Position numbers and translations under genes: made by a program. A DNA stretch of 64,000 bases from JBMNCQ01 sp049366715 (GTDB lineage Bacteria; Bacillota; Peptococcia; Peptococcales; BICA1-8). The stretch spans positions 86,450 to 150,449 of the forward strand of contig JBMNCQ010000052.1 in assembly GCA_049366715.1 (NCBI GenBank). Reading direction: 5' to 3'. The notes beneath the pieces were generated by a model that saw only the letters and a program-made list of their open reading frames with translations, was not told the origin of the DNA and did no database searches. Positions 43,241 to 52,070 of this stretch are shown in pieces. Numbering within the stretch: position 1 is the stretch's first letter; each line of letters begins with the position of its first letter.

Positions 43241-44110
43241 ATGCATCTTCATCATAAGACCCGGGGATCAGGTTTAATTTTACTGGGGGCCGTTCTCTGG
43301 GGTACTACCGGAACTGCCCAGGCTTTGGCTCCGGAAAGCGCATCTTCTCTGGCCATTGGCGCCGTACGGATTACAATCGGCGGATTGGTTTTACTTCTGC
43401 AGGCATTTTTCCGGGGGGCTTTTCGCCAGAGAAGCAGCTGGCCTAAACTCCCTACTTTTTTGGCGGCGGTGAGTATGGCAGCTTACCAGCCCTGCTTTTT
43501 TGCCGGGGTCAGCAAAACCGGGGTGGCAATAGGAACGGTAGTAGCCATCGGCAGTTCACCGGTCCTGACCGGGATCCTGGGGATTTTATTTTTTAAGGAA
43601 CGTCCGGGCTGGAAATGGCTATTCGCTACTGTCCTGGCTGTTTGGGGCTGTGTGCTTCTTTTTACCGCCACCAATCAGGTCAGCATCAACATCTCCGGTA
43701 TTATCATGGCCCTTTGTGCCGGACTGGCTTATGCATCCTACGTCTTATTCAGCAAACAAGTTTTAGAGCAGCATCCCCCGGAAGCAGTTACTGCTGTTAT
43801 TTTCTGTATAGGTACCGTAATTTTATCCCCTCTGCTCTTCACGCAAAAACTAACCTGGCTGCTGGTGCCGGAAGGGCTGGCTGCCGCTCTGCACCTGGGG
43901 ATAATAACTACGGCCGTGGCTTATAGTCTTTTTTCCCGGGGCCTGACGATAATTCCTGTAGCGAATGCCGTCACCTTAACCCTGGCCGAACCCCTTACCG
44001 CGGCCATACTGGGAGTAACCCTGCTGGGCGAACAACTGACAAGGCCCGCCTTCTGGGGAATAGCCCTTTTATTTGCAGGGTTGGCCATCGTCTCCTTGGA
44101 AAAAAGATGA
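43241..44110 (+). CDS. EamA/DMT-family transporter
   Basis: About 290 residues with ten hydrophobic segments in two EamA repeats ('GLILLGAVLWGTTGTAQALA' and 'ISGIIMALCAGLAYASYVLF'), including the conserved 'NAVTLTLAEPLTAAILGVTL' end. Probably exports an amino acid or other metabolite. The ATG at 43241 is nine bases after AGGA; the ATG at 43232 is too close to it. Followed by a bidirectional terminator. Confidence 0.9.
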   Translation: MHLHHKTRGSGLILLGAVLWGTTGTAQALAPESASSLAIGAVRITIGGLVLLLQAFFRGAFRQRSSWPKLPTFLAAVSMAAYQPCFFAGVSKTGVAIGTVVAIGSSPVLTGILGILFFKERPGWKWLFATVLAVWGCVLLFTATNQVSINISGIIMALCAGLAYASYVLFSKQVLEQHPPEAVTAVIFCIGTVILSPLLFTQKLTWLLVPEGLAAALHLGIITTAVAYSLFSRGLTIIPVANAVTLTLAEPLTAAILGVTLLGEQLTRPAFWGIALLFAGLAIVSLEKR

Positions 44111-44152
44111 AACCGGGCTGCCTGACGGCCCTTCTTCCGGGAATGACTCAAT

Positions 44153-44192
44153 AAAAAAAGCTACAACAAAATTAATTTTGCTGTAGCTTTTT
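44153..44192. terminator. Bidirectional terminator between EamA and nrdG
   Basis: Nineteen-bp stem with one mismatch. The left arm begins with seven A and the right arm ends with seven T, so it works on both strands for the two converging genes. Confidence 0.9.
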
Positions 44193-44205
44193 TTATTACG
44201 GGTAA

Positions 44206-44715
44206 TCAGATCCCGGCTGCATTTTTTTCAGTAGAAATTTCTACTATTTCCCCACCGGCCAGGGAGTTGGGAACATCTATAATTCTTTGGTTACGGGAAC
44301 CCCTAAAAACAAGGGAAATATCCTTTTGCTTCAAAATAAAGGGCCCGTCAACCAGCACATCGATATCTTGCAATACCGGGAGATCCCTTACCTCTTCAAA
44401 AAGATACCCGGTATAAACCCAGATATTTATCTCCGGCTTCCGCTTACGGATGAAAGCAATAACATTCTCCAGCTCCGCCGGCTGTAAAAGCGGGTCACCT
44501 CCGGAAAAGGTCAGGCCGGCATGCCTGGGCGTGAACAGTTTAAGAATTTTTTTGGCCAGCTCCCGCTCCGTGATTGCCTTTCCGCCCTCTTTAGAGAGGA
44601 GAGACGGATTATGGCAGCCGGGGCAGACCCGGGGACAGCCCTGAAGAAAAACAACTAATCTGATTCCGGGTCCGTCAACGATAGAATCGGTAAGTATATC
44701 CGCATATCTAATCAT
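44206..44715 (-). CDS. nrdG: Anaerobic ribonucleotide reductase activating protein
   Basis: Radical-SAM activase that installs the glycyl radical on NrdD, 169 residues. The CxxxCxxC cluster is in GCPRVCPGCHNP, followed by TFSGGDPLLQ and 'WVYTGYLFEE'. GAGGTG precedes the ATG. It is 52 bp after nrdD and ends in a strong terminator, so it is the last gene of nrdR-nrdD-nrdG. Confidence 0.94.
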   Translation of the reverse strand: MIRYADILTDSIVDGPGIRLVVFLQGCPRVCPGCHNPSLLSKEGGKAITERELAKKILKLFTPRHAGLTFSGGDPLLQPAELENVIAFIRKRKPEINIWVYTGYLFEEVRDLPVLQDIDVLVDGPFILKQKDISLVFRGSRNQRIIDVPNSLAGGEIVEISTEKNAAGI

Positions 44716-44767
44716 AGCTACACCTCTGCCGGATAGTTTTAATTATTTCTTTGCCGGTTTCCCCGGC

Positions 44768-46888
44768 CTAATCAGCAAAATCCATATGCTTGATACGGCT
44801 CTTTTCTTCAGCTTTTTTCGCATCATTAAACATATCTAAAGTTGATAAATACCCGGTGATTCTCCTGACCCTGCTGATTTTGCCGGCAGTACCGCAAGCC
44901 GGGCACACCTCTGTGTCAATAACCCCGTTAAACCCGCATTCTTTACAAATGTCCACCGGGAAATTGACGGCAGCATAGCCCATATCCGCTTCATACATCG
45001 CCTGGACGATACTTTCAAAGGCTGCAATATTATTTGTAGGGGCAGAGGGCAATTCAACGTATGAAATATGTCCGGCATTACATAATTTATGGTAAGAACC
45101 TTCGATATTGATTTTTTCAATGGCCCCGATCTTATAATCTACAGGTATGTGGAAGGAATTGGTATACCATTCTTTATCCGTAATGCCTGCCAGCTCACCG
45201 AAAAGTTCCCGGTCTTTAGTCACAAATTTCCCGCTGAGTCCTTCGGCCGGGGTTGCCAGCAGGGAAAAATTTAAACTATATTTTTGCGATGCTTCATCAC
45301 ACTTACGTCTGAGATGGCTGACAATGGATAAGCCCAAAGCCTGGGCCTCCTTGCTTTCACCATGGTGATAACCGGTCAGAGACTTTAAGGCCTCCGCCAA
45401 ACCAATAAAACCGATGCTCAGGGTTCCATGTTTGATTGCTTTTTCCACACTGTCTTCCGGTCCCAGCTCTTCACTGTCTAAATACAGCTTTTGGCCCATT
45501 AGAAAGGGAAAATCTTTGACCTTCAGGCGTTTTTGAAAATCATAACGGGTTAACAGCTGTTTGATTGTAAGGTCAACCATTTCATCCAGACTATGCCAGA
45601 AATCCGAGAGATTGCCGGCGGCTTTAATGCCCAGTCTAGGCAGATTAACTGTTGTGAAAGAGAGATTTCCTCTTCCCTCCGTAACCTCCGGTCCGTTCAC
45701 ATTGCCGATGACCCGGGTCCGGCACCCCATATATGCTACTTCATCCTCATATATTGCGTTAAAGCTTGCATCTTGAAAAGAAAAATTAGGGAAAAGTCTT
45801 TTGCAGGCCACTTGCATACTCAGTTGAAATAAGTCATAATTAGGATCTTCCGGCTCATAATTAATTCCGTCTTTTATCTTCAGACAGATATTAGGGAAAA
45901 TAGGGGCTTCTCCTTTTCCTAAACCTTTTTCATAGGCTTTTAAAAGCTTCTCCGTAATCATTCTGCCACCCCGGGTAGTATCCGTGCCAAGATTTATGGA
46001 GGAAAAGGGCACCTGGGCACCTGCTCTGGAATGCATAGTATTTAGGTTATAAACAAATCCCTCCATCGCCTGGTATACTTCTTCTTCCACCTGCTTGCGG
46101 ACAATTTCCTGAAACTTATCTGCTGCCACCTGTAACCCCAGCCGATCCAAAGTCTCTCTGAGCATGCCTTCCTGCCGCTGGAATTCTTTTTCAACATAAA
46201 TTCCCATATCCCGGTCAAAAAAAGCAATGGACTGCCCGCCGTGCTGGTCGTTTTGATTGCTCTGAATAATAATAGCAGCCAAAGCCGCTGCAGTTTTGAT
46301 ACTTTTCGGAGGTCTGATATAACCATGACCGTTATTGAAGCCTTCTTTCAACAACCTGCCCAGGGGAATTTGTAAACAGGTCAGCGTCTTGCCATACCAG
46401 GCCAGATCATGAATATAAATGTCCCCATTGATATGAGCCTCTGCCTGTTCAGGGGGAATCACCCTTTTGAGGTAATACTCTTTGGAGGCGATTTCCGAGA
46501 TTTGCAGTACTTTGGCAGAAGGGGAATTACCCACATTGGCATTTTCCCGGTTCGTTTCCCGTAATACATCCGCCACAGCATCCATCATTTCCGAGCGGGT
46601 CTCTCTGATCCGTGTCCGTGAAGCACGGTAAAGAATATAGGATTTAGCGGTTTTCGCATGTCCTTTTTCAATCAATATCTTTTCTACCGCGTCCTGTACA
46701 TCTTCGACAGTAAAAACATGCCCTGTGAATCTATCCTTCAAATAACGCAGTACTTCAATGGTAAGTTCCATTGCAATCTGTTTATCTTCACCACCGACAG
46801 ACCGGGCAGCTTTAAAAATTGCTTCCGTTATTTTATTTTCATTAAATGATACTTCCCGTCCGTCCCGTTTCCGTATTGCGATAAACAT
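44768..46888 (-). CDS. nrdD: Anaerobic (class III) ribonucleoside-triphosphate reductase
   Basis: Makes deoxyribonucleotides without oxygen, 706 residues. N-terminal ATP-cone ('IRKRDGREVSFNENKITEAI'), ten-stranded barrel, C-terminal zinc site (CKECGF … CPACGT) and the glycyl-radical loop 'RRITGYLSTLDMFNDAKK' with the radical Gly. GGAGGG precedes the ATG. nrdR lies 5 bp upstream, so the repressor and enzyme are co-transcribed. Confidence 0.96.
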   Translation of the reverse strand: MFIAIRKRDGREVSFNENKITEAIFKAARSVGGEDKQIAMELTIEVLRYLKDRFTGHVFTVEDVQDAVEKILIEKGHAKTAKSYILYRASRTRIRETRSEMMDAVADVLRETNRENANVGNSPSAKVLQISEIASKEYYLKRVIPPEQAEAHINGDIYIHDLAWYGKTLTCLQIPLGRLLKEGFNNGHGYIRPPKSIKTAAALAAIIIQSNQNDQHGGQSIAFFDRDMGIYVEKEFQRQEGMLRETLDRLGLQVAADKFQEIVRKQVEEEVYQAMEGFVYNLNTMHSRAGAQVPFSSINLGTDTTRGGRMITEKLLKAYEKGLGKGEAPIFPNICLKIKDGINYEPEDPNYDLFQLSMQVACKRLFPNFSFQDASFNAIYEDEVAYMGCRTRVIGNVNGPEVTEGRGNLSFTTVNLPRLGIKAAGNLSDFWHSLDEMVDLTIKQLLTRYDFQKRLKVKDFPFLMGQKLYLDSEELGPEDSVEKAIKHGTLSIGFIGLAEALKSLTGYHHGESKEAQALGLSIVSHLRRKCDEASQKYSLNFSLLATPAEGLSGKFVTKDRELFGELAGITDKEWYTNSFHIPVDYKIGAIEKINIEGSYHKLCNAGHISYVELPSAPTNNIAAFESIVQAMYEADMGYAAVNFPVDICKECGFNGVIDTEVCPACGTAGKISRVRRITGYLSTLDMFNDAKKAEEKSRIKHMDFAD

Positions 46889-46893
46889 TTCTC

Positions 46894-47361
46894 CTACTCC
46901 CTCCTATTACTATTCCTAAGAAGTCCCTCAATTTCTTTCATAAATGTATTGATATCTTTAAATTCCCGGTAGACCGAAGCAAACCTTACATATGAGACTT
47001 CGTCCAAATCTTTAAGCTCGTCCATTACTAATTCGCCTATTAAAGATGAACTTATTTCCCTTTCCATTTTATTTTTAAGGTCCCTTTCAATATTATCGGC
47101 AACTATTTCCAGTTGCTGCAAAGTTACGGGCCTTTTTTCACAGGCTTTAATTAAACCGTTGAGAAGCTTAGTTGAATCAAATACTTCTCTTTTACCATCC
47201 TTTTTGACAACCACAAGAGGTACATCCTCTATTTTCTCATAAGTCGTAAACCTCTTGGTACATTCCGCACATTCCCTGCGGCGTCTTATGGAATTTCCGT
47301 CATCAGCTGATCTTGTATCCAGAACCTTAGTATCAAAAAAACCACAAAATGGGCAGCGCAT
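46894..47361 (-). CDS. nrdR: Transcriptional repressor NrdR
   Basis: Zinc-ribbon plus ATP-cone repressor of ribonucleotide-reductase genes, 155 residues. The N-terminal ribbon is MRCPFCGFFDTKVLDTRSAD … CAECTKRF, followed by the ATP-cone ('VVKKDGKREVFDSTKLLNGL'), which senses ATP/dATP. It is first in the nrdR-nrdD-nrdG unit, with a candidate NrdR box 210 bp upstream. Confidence 0.96.
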   Translation of the reverse strand: MRCPFCGFFDTKVLDTRSADDGNSIRRRRECAECTKRFTTYEKIEDVPLVVVKKDGKREVFDSTKLLNGLIKACEKRPVTLQQLEIVADNIERDLKNKMEREISSSLIGELVMDELKDLDEVSYVRFASVYREFKDINTFMKEIEGLLRNSNRRE

Positions 47362-47563
47362 TGTTCTTCACTCCCTTAAAATAGTGAATTTATGATAAAA
47401 GTTTTGTCTAAATGTTAATTCTAAAGATTAGCATCTCTTGCAGGAAATGGTAGATATGTATAAAAAAGAAGAAAATATTTACCTTAAAAAACAGTCTACC
47501 ATATTACATTTTTTAAAGGATTTTCATCTCTGCCGGTCGAATATAGTTAAAATGGAAAATCAC

Positions 47564-47593
47564 AAAGCTATCACTATATATAGTGATAGCTTT
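47564..47593. promoter_or_regulatory. NrdR-box-like 30-bp perfect palindrome
   Basis: Two 15-bp arms (47564-47578 and 47579-47593) form a perfect palindrome. Its centre TCACTATATATAGTGA (47571-47586) fits the NrdR-box pattern acaCwAtATaTwGtgt at 14 of 16 positions. It lies in the 437-bp gap upstream of nrdR. A second box at the usual one-to-three-turn spacing was not found. A terminator for the ylmC gene is the alternative reading, but the T tract is poor. I saw nothing else in 47600-47798. Confidence 0.6.
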
Positions 47594-47798
47594 ATTTTAA
47601 TCCACTACATCTAGTATGTCAAACCATTTCTTGCCAAAAATTAAAAAACTGAGCTTTGCCCAGTCTTCATTTAATCAACAAGTATTTCCAACACTGTGTT
47701 CTTTACGATAGACGATGGGCTGCTTGCGGTAACCGGTAATTCAGGGCTTTATTAAAGCATATTTATCAGGGACCGCAGCATTTCTTCCCGCTCCTCAA

Positions 47799-48095
47799 CT
47801 ATTTATAGTGTTCTCTTACCCACTCTTCTTGTCTCTCCTTACGAGGCAGCTCGGTAAATTGCTGGGCTTCGACCAGTATTACATCTATCCCGATTCTGAT
47901 TATTTTCTCCCAGGGGACAATATAATCTTCCCTTTTCCCAAAAAGACTCAAAAATCTACTGGTACCGGGTAAAATCAGAGCGGTTATTCTCCCGGTCTCT
48001 ACATCAATATCAATATCTTTAATAGGTCCCAGCCGCCTTCCGTCTATTACATTTATTATTTCTCTTTCCTGCAGATCCGAAACTTTGGCAAGCAT
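47799..48095 (-). CDS. YlmC/YmxH-family PRC-barrel sporulation protein
   Basis: 98 residues with the PRC-barrel pattern of the family ('MLAKVSDLQEREIINVIDGR', 'GPIKDIDIDVETGRITALIL', 'WEKIIRIGIDVILVE'). Family members appear next to sigE-sigG in spore formers and are linked to sporulation; the mechanism is unknown. GGAGGGG precedes the ATG. An 18-bp AT-rich palindrome (48118-48135) overlaps the likely promoter region. Confidence 0.88.
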   Translation of the reverse strand: MLAKVSDLQEREIINVIDGRRLGPIKDIDIDVETGRITALILPGTSRFLSLFGKREDYIVPWEKIIRIGIDVILVEAQQFTELPRKERQEEWVREHYK

Positions 48096-48180
48096 AAAAA
48101 CCCCTCCTTAATGGTGGACAATATATATATATTGTTTAAATGTAAATTTCATGACAAAAAAATCATAACTTCTTAAATTA

Positions 48181-48227
48181 AAAGTCCCCCTGATCATTTA
48201 AGAAAATTTGATCAGACAGCGGACTTT
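48181..48227 (-). other. Two-tier hairpin between spoIIR and ylmC
   Basis: AAAGTCC/GGACTTT outer pairing (48181-48187 with 48221-48227) and TGATCA/TGATCA inner pairing (48191-48196 with 48209-48214), followed on the minus strand by TTTTAATTT. It may be a second terminator after spoIIR or a ylmC leader structure. Confidence 0.5.
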
Positions 48228-48249
48228 CTTTACAGGTTATAAGCAGATA

Positions 48250-48279
48250 CAAAAAAACGACTGTCAGTTAACAGTCGTT
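48250..48279 (-). terminator. Terminator of spoIIR
   Basis: Nine-bp stem AACGACTGT/ACAGTCGTT (48256-48264 with 48271-48279) with a 6-nt loop and a seven-T run on the minus strand. The right arm overlaps the spoIIR stop codon. Confidence 0.88.
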
Positions 48280-48898
48280 AAACGCTCCATACTCTGATTA
48301 TCAGCTTTACAGTATCCCTGCCAATTTCTCCGATCAGTTTCAAGAGCTGTTTCTGCCTGCCCTCCCCTGCCTTGGCGGTGGTTTTTTCCGAAAAAACCGG
48401 GGCAGCGTCCTGCTCTTCTACAGGAAGATGTTTTTTTTCTTTAACCCAATCACCATGACAGATAGGCGGATATAAGACACACCACCAGTTTGCGCCTTGG
48501 CCTGCACCGATAATAACTTTTAAAGCCAGGTACTCTCCCGCCGGTAAAACCAGCTCATTACTATATCTGCGGGTTGGAAATTTTGATGTGACAAGACCGA
48601 CACTGATAGAATAATCTTCCCCGTCACCGGCTAATTCGGCTCTGATCATTTTGGTGATTTTTTCTTGTTTAGCTAAGATATATTCTTGCGCCAGTTTAAT
48701 GTCCTTTATCTCTTGTAATTCTGTAAGCTCACTTAAGACCAAATCTCTTATTTTTAGTTTCAAATGCTGGTCATGACAGCTATCGGAATTGGCGATCACA
48801 TGCAGCCGGATTAAATGAAACTCCTCTGCCGCACCGGCCATTGTTCCTAAACAACAAAACCGGACCAGAAGCAGTAATGTAATTAACCATTTTTTCAA
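48278..48898 (-). CDS. spoIIR: Stage II sporulation protein R
   Basis: Secreted forespore signal that activates SpoIIGA to process pro-sigma-E. 206 residues with an N-terminal signal peptide (about 1-23) and the SpoIIR core 'LIRLHVIANSDSCHDQHLKL', 'VSVGLVTSKFPTRRYSNEL'-like segments and 'GANWWCVLYPPIC'. TTG start after a G-rich ribosome site. It sits 12 bp after sigG, consistent with forespore expression. Confidence 0.92.
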   Translation of the reverse strand: MKKWLITLLLLVRFCCLGTMAGAAEEFHLIRLHVIANSDSCHDQHLKLKIRDLVLSELTELQEIKDIKLAQEYILAKQEKITKMIRAELAGDGEDYSISVGLVTSKFPTRRYSNELVLPAGEYLALKVIIGAGQGANWWCVLYPPICHGDWVKEKKHLPVEEQDAAPVFSEKTTAKAGEGRQKQLLKLIGEIGRDTVKLIIRVWSV

Positions 48899-48910
48899 CT
48901 GCCGCCCCCC

Positions 48911-49684
48911 CTACATATGTTTTTTCATATGATTAAGAGCAGCCTTCTCTAATCTGCTTACCTGCGCTTGAGATATACCAATTTCATCTGCTACTTCCAT
49001 TTGGGTTTTTCCATCAAAAAACCGTAAGGTGAGAATCAATCTCTCTCTTTCGTTTAGTTTGCGCAGGGCTTCTTTCACCGAAATACTTTCCAGCCAGCTG
49101 ATATCTGAATTTTTTTCATCTCCAACTTGATCCATAACAAAAATCGGATCTCCACCATCATGGTAAATTGGTTCAAAGAGAGAAACAGGCTCCTGGATAG
49201 CATCTAAGGCAAAAACGATTTCTTCCCGGGGCAGTTTTAATTCGCTGGCTATCTCAGTAATCGTAGGCTCCTTGGCATGCTTATTTACCAGAGAGTCACG
49301 GATTTGCAGTGCTTTATAAGCAATATCCCTTAAAGACCTGCTCACCCGGATGGGGTTATTATCCCTTAAGTACCTCCTGATTTCACCAATGATCATGGGA
49401 ACAGCATATGTAGAAAATTTTACATTTTGACTTAAATCAAAATTGTCAATTGCCTTCATTAAACCTATACAGCCTACTTGAAACAAATCATCAACATATT
49501 CTCCCCGGTTGGTAAATCTCTGAATGACACTCAATACTAATCTTAGATTTCCTTGAATAAGCTTTTCTCTTGATTCCTCATCGCCTGCTTGCAGCTTATT
49601 AAATAACTCTCGCATTTTTGCGTTAGATAAAACGGGTAATTTAGAAGTATCTACACCACAAATCTCAACTTTGTTTATTATCAA
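48911..49684 (-). CDS. sigG: RNA polymerase sigma-G factor
   Basis: Late forespore-specific sigma factor, 257 residues. The N-terminus NKVEICGVDTSKLPVL is the sigma-G hallmark. Region 2 ('VLSVIQRFTNRGEYVDDLFQ', VGCIGLMKAIDNFD) and region 4 helix-turn-helix ('KTQMEVADEIGISQAQVSRL') are complete. TTG start with a GGGGG-type site. Downstream of sigE across the heptad-repeat gap, upstream of spoIIR. Confidence 0.96.
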   Translation of the reverse strand: MIINKVEICGVDTSKLPVLSNAKMRELFNKLQAGDEESREKLIQGNLRLVLSVIQRFTNRGEYVDDLFQVGCIGLMKAIDNFDLSQNVKFSTYAVPMIIGEIRRYLRDNNPIRVSRSLRDIAYKALQIRDSLVNKHAKEPTITEIASELKLPREEIVFALDAIQEPVSLFEPIYHDGGDPIFVMDQVGDEKNSDISWLESISVKEALRKLNERERLILTLRFFDGKTQMEVADEIGISQAQVSRLEKAALNHMKKHM

Positions 49685-49827
49685 CCAAGTTACCCCCTAT
49701 GTTCAGAGCTTATTTTAGTTATTGCCTTGGAGGGGTACTCTTATTCGATATTAATAATAAAATCAGGAGAAATCATAAAGTATTTTCATTCAGAGATTTG
49801 CGAATTTATAAAAAACTGGCCGGTGCC

Positions 49828-50029
49828 GTGACTGGTGACTGGTGACTGGTGACTGGTATGGTAAAGTTTATAGTTTATGGTTTATAGTTTATGAATATAG
49901 TTCTCAGTTCCCAGTTTTCAATTTTCAATTCTCAGTTATTAGTTATCAGTTCTCGTTTTCAGTCATTTTTGGGCACAGAGTACAGATTACAGAGTACAGA
50001 TTACAGAGTACAGATTACAGAGTACAGAT
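49828..50029. repeat. Composite heptanucleotide repeat array between sigG and sigE
   Basis: Four successive families, all with a 7-bp period: GTGACTG x4 (49828-49855), TTTATRG-like x4 (49867-49894), eight AGTTNNC-like units (49899-49954) and alternating TACAGAT/TACAGAG x7 preceded by a partial unit (49975-50029). The array ends 6 bp before the sigE stop codon. Protein frames running through it are artefacts. Confidence 0.95.
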
Positions 50030-50035
50030 TATCTT

Positions 50036-50770
50036 CTACTCCATACGCTGGATTTCTTTTTTTAACCTTTTAATTATTCTTTTTTCCAGGCGGGAGATAT
50101 ATGATTGCGAAATGCCTAAGAAATCAGCTACTTCTTTTTGCGTTTTCTCCTGGCCGCCCTGCAGCCCGAATCTTAATTCCATTATTTTCTTTTCCCGGGA
50201 ATTTAATTTTTTCATGGCCGAGTGCAGAAGCTTAATATCAACTTCTTCTTCCAATGACTTATAGATTATATCATTTTCCGTACCTAAAACATCGGAGAGC
50301 AGCAGTTCATTGCCGTCCCAGTCTATATTCAAGGGCTCATCAAAGCTCACTTCAGATTTTGTTTTATTACTCCTGCGCAGATGCATTAATATTTCGTTTT
50401 CAATGCACCGGGAAGCATAAGTAGCTAATTTTATCTTTTTAGCAGGGTCAAAAGTATTTACTGCCTTGATTAACCCAATTGTTCCGATGGAAACTAAGTC
50501 TTCAATACCTATTCCCGTATTTTCAAATTTTCTGGCTATATAAACCACCAGCCGCAGATTTCGTTCAATTAAAACACTTTTTACATTATGATCACCGGCT
50601 TCTAATCTTTCTAAAAGAATGCCTTCTTCGTCTTGGGTTAAGGGCGGAGGCAGGGCCTCACTGCTTCCCACATAAAAAATATCTTCAGAAAGTCCTATTT
50701 TTTTCAGCAACCTTAGTATTATTAGCTTAAAATTAATTTTCCATCTAATTATCTGACCTTCATGAATCAA
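50036..50770 (-). CDS. sigE: RNA polymerase sigma-E factor (pro-form)
   Basis: Mother-cell sigma factor, 244 residues. It begins with an about 28-residue basic/hydrophobic pro-sequence ending at the processing region 'EDIFYVGSSEALPPPL', cut by SpoIIGA. Region 2 ('LRLVVYIARKFENTGIGIED') and the region 4 helix-turn-helix ('EVADFLGISQSYISRLEKRI') are intact. TTG start eight bases after GGAGG. It lies 102 bp after spoIIGA, the conserved spoIIG order. Confidence 0.96.
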   Translation of the reverse strand: MIHEGQIIRWKINFKLIILRLLKKIGLSEDIFYVGSSEALPPPLTQDEEGILLERLEAGDHNVKSVLIERNLRLVVYIARKFENTGIGIEDLVSIGTIGLIKAVNTFDPAKKIKLATYASRCIENEILMHLRRSNKTKSEVSFDEPLNIDWDGNELLLSDVLGTENDIIYKSLEEEVDIKLLHSAMKKLNSREKKIMELRFGLQGGQEKTQKEVADFLGISQSYISRLEKRIIKRLKKEIQRME

Positions 50771-50872
50771 AAGTTGCCCACCTCCAAAATCAGTTACCAG
50801 CTACTAATCTGGCTGCTAGTATACTTAACTAATTTCAATTTTTAGCTCGCCCCGCATTCCGGCAGATCCATA

Positions 50873-51796
50873 TCATTCTTCAGTAAGCATATCGGGATGC
50901 ACCAAAGCCTGATATGAGCCTTGCGAACAAAGCTTAAGATGATAAAGACCTACGACGGCTTTTGTATTATGATAAGTTTTCTCACCATCCTTAACGATTA
51001 CCCGGTCAGGCTTTAGAGCAACAAGCATCCCATTTTGATTTCCTAAAGACGAGAAAGGAACTAATCTTATTCTGGTTTGCCATTCTGCACCGGTTAAAGT
51101 ATTTAGCTGTTGGTCCAAAGAAGAAATTTCTTTCTTATTCAAAATACGAATAAATTCCGGGGGTAAAGCTTTTTCCAACATCCTGTGTTCAATAATCATT
51201 ACCGGCTCCTGTGTTATCGGGTCGTTTAACTGATTACCCGTATCCACAAGAGCATCTACTTCAATTATATGTTCCCCTATTATTACTTTTGCCTTTACCA
51301 GCCACGGTCCTTGCTGCAGATTTCTCCTGATATAAGCAGCACCCCAAATCCCTAGTACTACTGCTACCATCAGCCCTGCCAGAAGCCAGGCCGTTTTAAA
51401 ATTTATGACGTTAACTGCAATCCCGTTCCATGTTTCGATAACCTCAGGATTTGTCTCAAATAGATACATTGAGCCCAGGACAGCTCCACCCATTACAAAG
51501 GAAACGAAATAAAAATAGGCGGCAGATTTAAAGAACCGCCTAATATTGTTAAAACCAAAGGCCACTAAAATCATGAAGAGAGAGCAGAGTATTTTTGCCA
51601 AAATTGTATTCAGTAAAGATAACCCGGGAAGAAATATTAAAATCGCATAAAGTGCTCCGCTGAAGGCACCTAAACATAATCTTTTAAAAGTTGTCCTTAA
51701 CCGGCCCATTTTTGCTGTAGCCCATAAAATAAAAAAATCCATTGTAAAGTTGATAAGAAATACCATATCGATATATATATTAACTTTGGGCGGCAC
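50873..51796 (-). CDS. spoIIGA: Sigma-E processing peptidase SpoIIGA
   Basis: Membrane aspartic protease that removes the sigma-E pro-sequence, 307 residues. Five N-terminal membrane helices ('IYIDMVFLINFTMDFFILWA' onward) and a C-terminal protease domain with the catalytic Asp in 'VDALVDTGNQLNDPITQEPV'. GTG start at 51796 after GGGGTGA. First gene of the spoIIG unit with an extended-spacing promoter upstream. Confidence 0.94.
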   Translation of the reverse strand: MPPKVNIYIDMVFLINFTMDFFILWATAKMGRLRTTFKRLCLGAFSGALYAILIFLPGLSLLNTILAKILCSLFMILVAFGFNNIRRFFKSAAYFYFVSFVMGGAVLGSMYLFETNPEVIETWNGIAVNVINFKTAWLLAGLMVAVVLGIWGAAYIRRNLQQGPWLVKAKVIIGEHIIEVDALVDTGNQLNDPITQEPVMIIEHRMLEKALPPEFIRILNKKEISSLDQQLNTLTGAEWQTRIRLVPFSSLGNQNGMLVALKPDRVIVKDGEKTYHNTKAVVGLYHLKLCSQGSYQALVHPDMLTEE

Positions 51797-51843
51797 TAAA
51801 TCACCCCACTCACCATGAGGGACTTGAAAATTTCTTTGTTTAC

Positions 51844-51876
51844 ATTATAGCTCATTTCTTTTCAGAAATATGTCAT
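51844..51876 (-). promoter_or_regulatory. spoIIG-type promoter with long spacer
   Basis: ATGACA (51871-51876) and TATAAT (51844-51849) on the minus strand, separated by 21 bp. The Bacillus spoIIG promoter is also a sigma-A promoter with an unusually long spacer, opened by Spo0A. A TTTCTGAAAA segment in the spacer is a weak Spo0A-box match. It lies 48 bp before the GTG. Confidence 0.55.
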
Positions 51877-51983
51877 TTTTTGCGTTAATTAGCAATTATG
51901 TATTTTATTACCATAGGGGATCGGACCTTAAGACCTGGTTTAACAGGGAAAACTTGTTGACCCATATCCCAACCCGATACGGA

Positions 51984-52031
51984 AAAGAAAGAGAGGTATT
52001 ATCCCACCAAGGATAATACCTCTCTTTCTTT
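51984..52031. terminator. Strong terminator after the DUF362 gene
   Basis: Twenty-one-bp perfect stem (51984-52004 with 52011-52031) with a CACCAA loop. The AAAGAAAG/CTTTCTTT ends provide pyrimidine tracts on either strand. It lies 40 bp past the DUF362 stop and separates it from spoIIGA. Confidence 0.88.
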
Positions 52032-52070
52032 AATGCGCATTCTCTTCTGCTGTTTCCCCTGCACATCATG

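Noticed and set aside
48118..48135. 18-bp AT palindrome upstream of ylmC as an NrdR box
   Set aside because: The conserved C and G at positions 4 and 13 are absent; it is simply alternating AT and probably part of the promoter.
49828..50029. Repeats as a CRISPR array
   Set aside because: Units are 7 bp, contiguous and without spacers; there are no cas genes in the window.
49842..50264. Plus-strand open frame through the heptad repeats and into sigE
   Set aside because: The first half is low-complexity translation of the repeats and the rest is antisense to sigE; no ribosome site.
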